This document shows, piece after piece, positions 61,901 to 64,000 of a stretch of 64,000 bases of DNA. Below the pieces are notes generated by a model. That model was not told where the DNA came from. It ran no database searches and saw only the letters and a list, made by a program, of their open reading frames with translations. The number at the start of each line of letters is the position of its first letter. The first letter of the stretch is position 1. The stretch spans positions 65,189,223 to 65,253,222 of the forward strand of contig CM037784.1 of the NCBI GenBank assembly GCA_021229015.1. Direction: 5' to 3'. The position numbers and the translations under genes were made by a program. The DNA is from Solen grandis (lineage: Eukaryota > Mollusca > Bivalvia > Adapedonta > Solenidae).

Positions 61901-63698
61901 GAACGTAAATGAATTAAAATCAAAGTTATCTATCCATCGTAAAATTATAATCATGTTCCTCAAAATGCTTACTAAGACTTCAATGCAGATGTAAACAGTT
62001 ATAGGTTCCTTTGCTCTAAGTCTATAAAGGCCTGCATTTACTGTAAAATTCTCATGATCACTTGATTGACCGTGATCACAATTCTATGATGGGTGTATAA
62101 CCTTAAGTACAAAAAATCAGTTACATACTTGCATTCTTAAGTCTCCCTTCTGACCTTTAGTTTGAAGTGATTATTTACTTTCATTGGCTTTATTGTAGAT
62201 TTCCAGTATATGTTATTCTGGAGAATTCAGCTATATAGCCCCATTATTATTCTTAAAGCAGGGTATATTCTTTGGACAGAAAAGCAAAAGGTGCGTAACA
62301 GATGTGTTAAGAGATGCAATCTGTACATGCTCTTGGACGACAACATTACTACAATGCATACATGTGAATAAATCATTCAATTGTTTCCAAAAAAAAAAAA
62401 CACAAAAAAACCGATTTCGGGCCGTGTTCGAGAATACTCGCCTATGAAAAATGTAAATAATAAGAGAATTTTGACATCCATACAAAATACTAAATGGCGT
62501 AATTTGACCAACACTTTATCTTTCCCTTTCATGAAAATTGTATCATAATGAGATAAAATGGGTCTTTAACGTTTTAACATTCAATCAATTTAATACACTG
62601 ATAATGTTTTGCAATGCATATTTTTCTTTTTCTAGGGTATGCCTCTTTAAAACTTGATGATCAAAGCTCACTTTCGTCACATTTTGATCCATAATGGCCA
62701 TCTTTACACCCGTGTTGACAATATCCAGTCACGTGGTCACATGTGGTGGAATTTATTTCCAGACAATTCTCACAGGTCAGCAAGCAATTCAAGCCGTAGT
62801 TACCAGATTCACAAGCTAAAATGTGGATAAGTTTTATGACATTGTGACAGTATGAATCCCACATCAGGTTCTCTCCTCTTATTATGCTGGTCCGTACGTG
62901 TCACCAATTTGTGACATTGTGATTGATATGGTGATGTTATGCTAAATAATATCAGTTGCATACCATAGTATAATACATGTACTTCTTTCTTTCTTAAATT
63001 GGCCTTATAATAAATGCGACCACAACCTTCACATGTGTGCAATTTGAAAGCATAATTATTTAACATTTAGCCGTACAGGTGCGGATACAGGATTTTGAGA
63101 TGGGGGCGGGGCGTGCTTAAATTTGAAAATTTCCAACATTTACCTTCGTGCCTGGGGTAGGGACTGTCAGCGAACTGTACTTGATATATGATTGTCACAT
63201 ATAAAGTTAACACGTGGATTAACGTATTAAAACACACACACACATCATGGTTAATATTAGGAAAGTGGGGATATAATGTAGTCTTAATCAAACCGCTAGT
63301 CATGTGAATTAGAAACAATATATGGTAAATGATTGGAAGATAAGTAAATTAATGACGATACAGTACACGTATAAAGGTTAAACTAAACAATACTGAGTGT
63401 GGACTAGCGGTAGTGTTTTTTTGCTTAAGAATCCTTTTGAGGCGAAAAACAGCCCAAAAGTACTGGTCGAGCCGTCTAGAGAAATTAGTTCGTATAAGTT
63501 ATTTTTCACTCGATGTAAAATTATGAAAATTTAAGTATATAGAAATCCAAGAGGACACACTTTCGTTACACCAGTCTGTTTGGTACCCAGCAGCACAGCC
63601 GGCATCGCATACACCAGTCTTCCAGTTACACGTGGTATTTACGTCACAGTAGCTACAATTGTTTGTGCAATTTCCCCCAAATGTTCCAGCGTCACAAG
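40797..63698 (-). CDS. Receptor-type protein tyrosine phosphatase with EGF-like repeats (partial, 19 exons seen)
   Basis: Partial at both ends; about 755 residues are readable in the window. Order from the N side: four EGF-like repeats, each one symmetrical phase-1 exon; one transmembrane exon; a juxtamembrane linker; PTP domain 1; and the first part of PTP domain 2. Domain 1 has NRYKEM, DYINASY, the WPD loop (WPDKDVP), the complete signature [10 protein letters not shown] split over two exons, and the QTKDQY Q-loop region, so it should be an active phosphatase. Domain 2 shows GSDYINAVY and a YWP segment, then stops next to the 100-N gap. Known: such receptors dephosphorylate phosphotyrosine on the cytosolic side, with domain 2 usually regulatory. 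Inferred: the EGF repeats are extracellular and bind an unknown ligand. The signal peptide and N-terminal exons lie beyond the window. All junctions found are phase-compatible. Confidence 0.92.
41114..41754. mobile_element. Possible non-autonomous DNA element with TTCGGCGTAG ends, copy 1
   Basis: TTCGGCGTAG at the left and CTACGCCGAA at the right are exact inverses. The left end is preceded by a small hairpin (ATATCTTTAAAAAAGATAT) that recurs at the second copy. No coding inside. Confidence 0.45.
42043..42070 (+). repeat. GT microsatellite followed by a G run
   Basis: A run of TG dinucleotides leads straight into ten G in a phosphatase intron. Confidence 0.95.
42216..42344 (-). CDS. Phosphatase exon: PTP2 central helix
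   Basis: 129 nt, phase 0 in and out, acceptor GTTACAG, donor GTACTA. Encodes [20 protein letters not shown] then [18 protein letters not shown]. It covers what takes two exons in domain 1. The WRMVW motif reads LRLLW. Confidence 0.85.
43123..43199 (-). CDS. Phosphatase exon: PTP2 DYINAVY
   Basis: 77 nt, acceptor CTTACAG, donor GTACTC. Same length and phases as the domain 1 DYINASY exon, showing the internal domain duplication. Encodes [20 protein letters not shown] and AVYIS. Confidence 0.9.
43370..43545 (-). mobile_element. tRNA-headed SINE-like repeat
   Basis: On the minus strand GATAGCGTAGTGGTCAACAC and ATGCTTGAATCCTACTTC resemble A and B boxes of a tRNA-derived head. No second copy was seen in the window. 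Confidence 0.4.
43670..43826 (-). CDS. Phosphatase exon: inter-domain linker and PTP2 start
   Basis: 157 nt, acceptor TTGGCAG, donor GTGAGT, leaves phase 1. Encodes a polar linker with several Tyr (ENVYGN, EDIYSG) and ends [10 protein letters not shown], the start of the second PTP fold. Confidence 0.85.
43965..44214 (-). mobile_element. SINE family A, full length
   Basis: Minus-strand copy with the complete head (GCCTCCGTGGCCGA), B box GGTTCGAGTCCC, middle domain and tail. The head contains a C/G homopolymer run that is probably an expansion. Confidence 0.85.
44744..44881 (-). CDS. Phosphatase exon: PTP1 C-terminal helices
   Basis: 138 nt, phase 0 in and out, acceptor GTTACAG, donor GTCTGT. 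Encodes [14 protein letters not shown] and a helical remainder ending LRKLFQ, as at the end of domain 1 in tandem RPTPs. Confidence 0.88.
45095..45205 (-). mobile_element. SINE family D fragment, inverted
   Basis: GGTTCCTGGGTTGGACCAGT and AACAAGTTCTTACAACTT are the inverse of the family D body. Confidence 0.5.
45634..45769 (-). CDS. Phosphatase exon: PTP1 P-loop and Q-loop
   Basis: 136 nt, acceptor CCTACAG, donor GTACGT, leaves phase 0. Encodes [20 protein letters not shown], completing [10 protein letters not shown], and ends [12 protein letters not shown]. All catalytic residues of the signature are present. Confidence 0.94.
46150..46675 (+). repeat. Minisatellite of about 22-26 bp units
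   Basis: Around twenty imperfect units of the form GGACAACAAAGATACCTGCT, alternating CAACAAAGA, CAGTAAAGA and CCACAAAGA. It lies in the intron after the WPD-loop exon. Confidence 0.9.
46777..46931 (-). CDS. Phosphatase exon: PTP1 WPD loop and catalytic Cys
   Basis: 155 nt, acceptor ATTTCAG, donor GTATAC. Encodes [20 protein letters not shown], the general-acid WPD loop, and ends PWMVHC with the nucleophilic cysteine; the following Ser codon is completed by the next exon. Confidence 0.94.
47516..49272 (+). mobile_element. 5'-truncated LINE with reverse transcriptase, frameshifted
   Basis: Open parts 47516-47908 and 47956-48960 (second frame open from about 47885) form one reverse transcriptase split by a frameshift. 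Motifs: [15 protein letters not shown] (RT domain A), [14 protein letters not shown] (RT motif of the type QG-x-x-x-SP), VADDAV (active-site YADD equivalent) at the frameshift, NSFNYLGV, and a C-terminal [20 protein letters not shown] zinc-like motif. The 3' end has AATAAA (49234) and five TCTGG repeats (49248-49272), a short tandem tail typical of some LINE families. Inactive. It lies antisense to the phosphatase in one of its introns. Confidence 0.9.
50217..50336 (-). CDS. Phosphatase exon: PTP1 YWP segment
   Basis: 120 nt, phase 0 in and out, acceptor ATTTCAG, donor GTAATA. Encodes [20 protein letters not shown] and a following strand, equivalent to the C-x-x-YWP region of PTPs. Confidence 0.9.
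50713..51251. mobile_element. Possible non-autonomous DNA element with TTCGGCGTA ends, copy 2
   Basis: TTCGGCGTAA at the left and CTACGCCGAA at the right, with the same AAATATCTTTA hairpin before the left end as at 41114 and the same ACAGCTACGCCGAAAAA at the right end. The right end is 22 bases from a phosphatase splice donor. The interiors of the two copies are not obviously alike. Confidence 0.45.
51274..51371 (-). CDS. Phosphatase exon: PTP1 WRMVW helix
   Basis: 98 nt, acceptor CTAATAAAG, donor GTAAGC, leaves phase 0. Encodes [20 protein letters not shown] and CYERGR, strongly PTP-like. The acceptor has a weak pyrimidine tract. Confidence 0.88.
52375..52414 (-). CDS. Phosphatase exon: PTP1 [14 protein letters not shown]
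   Basis: 40 nt, acceptor CCTACAG, donor GTAAGG, leaves phase 1. Corresponds to the GY-x-x-P-x-x-[FY]I-x-x-QGP strand of PTP domains. The usual proline after QG is absent once joined to the next exon (QGAVDV). Confidence 0.88.
52470..52680 (+). repeat. Dispersed repeat, copy 1 of 2
   Basis: ATCACTTGATGGACCATGAT, AGACTTCAGACCAGATGCAA and TTATAGGCTCTTTTGCTC match 61930-62110 in order. No terminal repeats seen. Confidence 0.65.
52731..52981 (+). mobile_element. SINE family A, full length with perfect 13-bp duplication
   Basis: Complete head (GCCGCCGTGGCCGAGCGGTT, with a tRNA-like A box), B box AGTTCGAATCCC, middle domain, and the tail GATTGAAATACTATCGCAG ending in CAA repeats. ACGTTTTTATAGG occurs directly on both sides (52718-52730 and 52982-52994). 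Best-preserved insertion of the family here. Confidence 0.92.
53011..53087 (-). CDS. Phosphatase exon: PTP1 DYINASY
   Basis: 77 nt, acceptor CGTTTAG, donor GTCAGT. Encodes [20 protein letters not shown] and ASYIT. An intact SINE copy with its duplication ends 17 bases past the donor. Confidence 0.92.
53543..53630 (-). CDS. Phosphatase exon: PTP1 N-terminal helices (NRY motif)
   Basis: 88 nt, acceptor CTTCAG, donor GTAAGA, leaves phase 1. Encodes [18 protein letters not shown] and NRYKEMYT, carrying the phosphotyrosine-recognition KNRY motif. Confidence 0.9.
54107..54306 (-). CDS. Phosphatase exon: juxtamembrane 2 and start of PTP domain 1
   Basis: 200 nt, acceptor ACATCAG, donor GTAATA, leaves phase 0. 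Encodes a polar linker including [20 protein letters not shown] and ends KLVVEFA, leading into the first helix of the PTP fold. Confidence 0.88.
54608..54660 (-). CDS. Phosphatase exon: juxtamembrane 1
   Basis: 53 nt, acceptor TTTTTCAG, donor GTATTC. Encodes [17 protein letters not shown]. Phase fits both neighbours exactly, the main support for so short an exon. The Tyr could be a phosphorylation site. Confidence 0.75.
54883..55106 (-). mobile_element. SINE family A, 5'-truncated, with 12-bp duplication
   Basis: Minus-strand copy with tail, middle domain and B box (GGTTCGAATCCC). AAATATGTTTGA flanks it at 54871-54882 and 55107-55118. Its head is cut at nearly the same place as in the copy at 6702. 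Confidence 0.88.
55783..55897 (-). CDS. Phosphatase exon: transmembrane segment
   Basis: 115 nt, acceptor GTTTCAG, donor GTGAGT. Encodes a Gly/Val/Ala-rich helix ([20 protein letters not shown]) followed by the stop-transfer charges RRRQP, so the C-terminal side is cytosolic. Confidence 0.93.
57642..57758. mobile_element. Short MITE with CTGCGTTCAGTTAA ends
   Basis: CTGCGTTCAGTTAA (57643-57656) and TTAACTGAACGCAG (57744-57757) are perfect inverses, with further inverted matches inside (AACGTT). About 117 bp, no coding. Confidence 0.75.
57764..57923. mobile_element. Diverged Tc1/mariner-like MITE
   Basis: ATCTTAAGCGGTC near the left end and TAATACAGGTTCAATTG at the right match the ends of the copy at 60394. 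It abuts the previous MITE. Confidence 0.6.
58863..58960 (-). repeat. Intronic sequence duplicated downstream of two EGF exons, copy 1
   Basis: ACTCACACTTATTTAACTT, GCAATGAGTCCTTTTTAG and ACTGTGTGTATTAAACT match 59788-59882 in order. Each copy lies 3' (in gene direction) of an EGF exon. Confidence 0.7.
59085..59215 (-). mobile_element. tRNA-like SINE head
   Basis: Minus strand shows ATTAGTGGCGCTTGTCTGTA and GTGGGTTCGATCCCGGGTAC, with a strong B box. The rest does not fold as a tRNA by eye, so this is a SINE fragment or tRNA relic. Confidence 0.45.
59326..59460 (-). CDS. Phosphatase exon: EGF-like repeat d
   Basis: 135 nt, phase 1 in and out, acceptor ACTTCAG, donor GTAAGT. Encodes [18 protein letters not shown] and ends YEGTLCQN. 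It is the last extracellular repeat before the membrane exon. Confidence 0.9.
59788..59882 (-). repeat. Intronic sequence duplicated downstream of two EGF exons, copy 2
   Basis: Matches 58863-58960 along about 95 bp and lies 63 bases past the donor of EGF exon c. Confidence 0.7.
59946..60083 (-). CDS. Phosphatase exon: EGF-like repeat c
   Basis: 138 nt, phase 1 in and out, acceptor ATTTACAG, donor GTCAGT. Encodes [17 protein letters not shown] and ends GYLGETCDQ. Confidence 0.9.
60394..60568. mobile_element. Tc1/mariner-like MITE
   Basis: Starts CAGTCAAACCTGTCTTAAGC and ends AATACAGGTTCAACTG, inverted ends with several internal GGTCGCTAA motifs. TA lies directly outside both ends, as expected for TA target duplication. 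175 bp, no transposase. Confidence 0.82.
61256..61335 (-). mobile_element. SINE family A, 3' fragment
   Basis: Only the tail region is present: CAGTATTTCAGTCATATAGC and CGTCCAGCTAATTACAGGTG on the + strand. Confidence 0.75.
61634..61885 (+). mobile_element. SINE family A, full length
   Basis: Head GGCCTCCGTGGCCAACAGGG, B box GGTTCGAAACCC, middle domain GAAGCCTTCCAGCTGGC and tail ATGACTGAAATACTGTCGAA. Opposite in orientation to the fragment at 61256. Confidence 0.88.
61925..62120 (+). repeat. Dispersed repeat, copy 2 of 2
   Basis: Matches 52470-52680 (ATCACTTGATTGACCGTGAT, AAGACTTCAATGCAGATG) just after the full-length SINE, in the intron between EGF exons b and c. Confidence 0.6.
62672..62815 (-). 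CDS. Phosphatase exon: EGF-like repeat b
   Basis: 144 nt, phase 1 in and out, acceptor ATTTTAG, donor GTGAGC. Encodes [17 protein letters not shown] and ends GHYGSKCDE, a typical EGF-like cysteine pattern. Confidence 0.9.
63561..63698 (-). CDS. Phosphatase exon: EGF-like repeat a
   Basis: 138 nt, phase 1 in and out, acceptor ATTTTCAG, donor GTGTGT. Encodes [17 protein letters not shown] and a cysteine-spaced remainder ending DWCNE. It is the most upstream exon visible; earlier exons are outside the window. Confidence 0.88.
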
Positions 63699-64000
63699 CT
63701 GAAAATCATGACGTCACACGCATGAAAACTTTTGTAAAATGAATGATTGAAAACAACAACAACAGTTTGCCAAATTTGTTCGTCCAATAACATTTTCATT
63801 TCTTCTACCTATATTTCTTGGAATTTCAGGTTTTTGTACTGCATTATGGGTATACTGCACGCTTAAGGTTGTAAACAATTCCATAATGAAGGTAAAATGT
63901 AACAATCACATTTACACTTACAGTATGTTATATATAATAATGATATAGTATACGGTTCTCTATTTCGGTCTCTAAAAGTTGAGCTGAAATGAAATTCAAA

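Overview
The window is AT-rich eukaryotic DNA with spliced genes, long introns and dense short interspersed repeats. SINEs ending in an ACTGAAATACTGT-type 3' domain, MITEs, and elements carrying arrays of 145-175 bp tandem units all point to a bivalve mollusc, probably a heterodont clam. The organism call is an inference from repeat style and from the EGF-repeat receptor tyrosine phosphatase. No prokaryotic or viral genes were seen.

Two host genes could be rebuilt exon by exon from splice signals, phase and protein homology. The first (+ strand, 2432-37034) is complete: 17 coding exons, all phase-compatible, giving a 464-residue amino-acid transporter of the SLC36/AVT3-like (AAAP superfamily) type with about 11 membrane segments. 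The second (- strand, 63698 down to 40797) is partial at both ends. It encodes a receptor-type protein tyrosine phosphatase: at least four EGF-like exons, one transmembrane exon, a juxtamembrane region, a catalytically intact first PTP domain ([13 protein letters not shown] loop) and the first part of a second PTP domain. That second domain breaks off just before a 100-N assembly gap (40276-40375). The genes converge tail to tail.

The rest is intron, flank and mobile DNA. 1-2431 is the upstream flank of the transporter. 2552-36928 is transporter introns, holding a LINE 3' relic (2640-3055), SINEs, a TTAA-flanked MITE present twice in opposite orientation (9376 and 22377), a 1.8 kb minisatellite with a 162-bp higher-order unit (10735-12570), two elements with inverted ends around 145-bp tandem arrays (26375 and 31543), and a 54-bp minisatellite whose unit is open in several frames (34730-35480). 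37035-40275 is mostly one copy of a second tandem-array element. 40923-63560 is phosphatase introns with a frameshifted LINE (47516-49272), several SINEs with clear target-site duplications, and a cluster of MITEs.

No clearly new biological system was found. The observations most worth following are the incomplete second PTP domain at the gap, the two element families built as inverted ends plus tandem arrays, the coding-like 54-bp minisatellite that runs in frame into a transporter exon, a possible hydrophobic cassette exon at 14398-14463, and traces of EGF-exon duplication.
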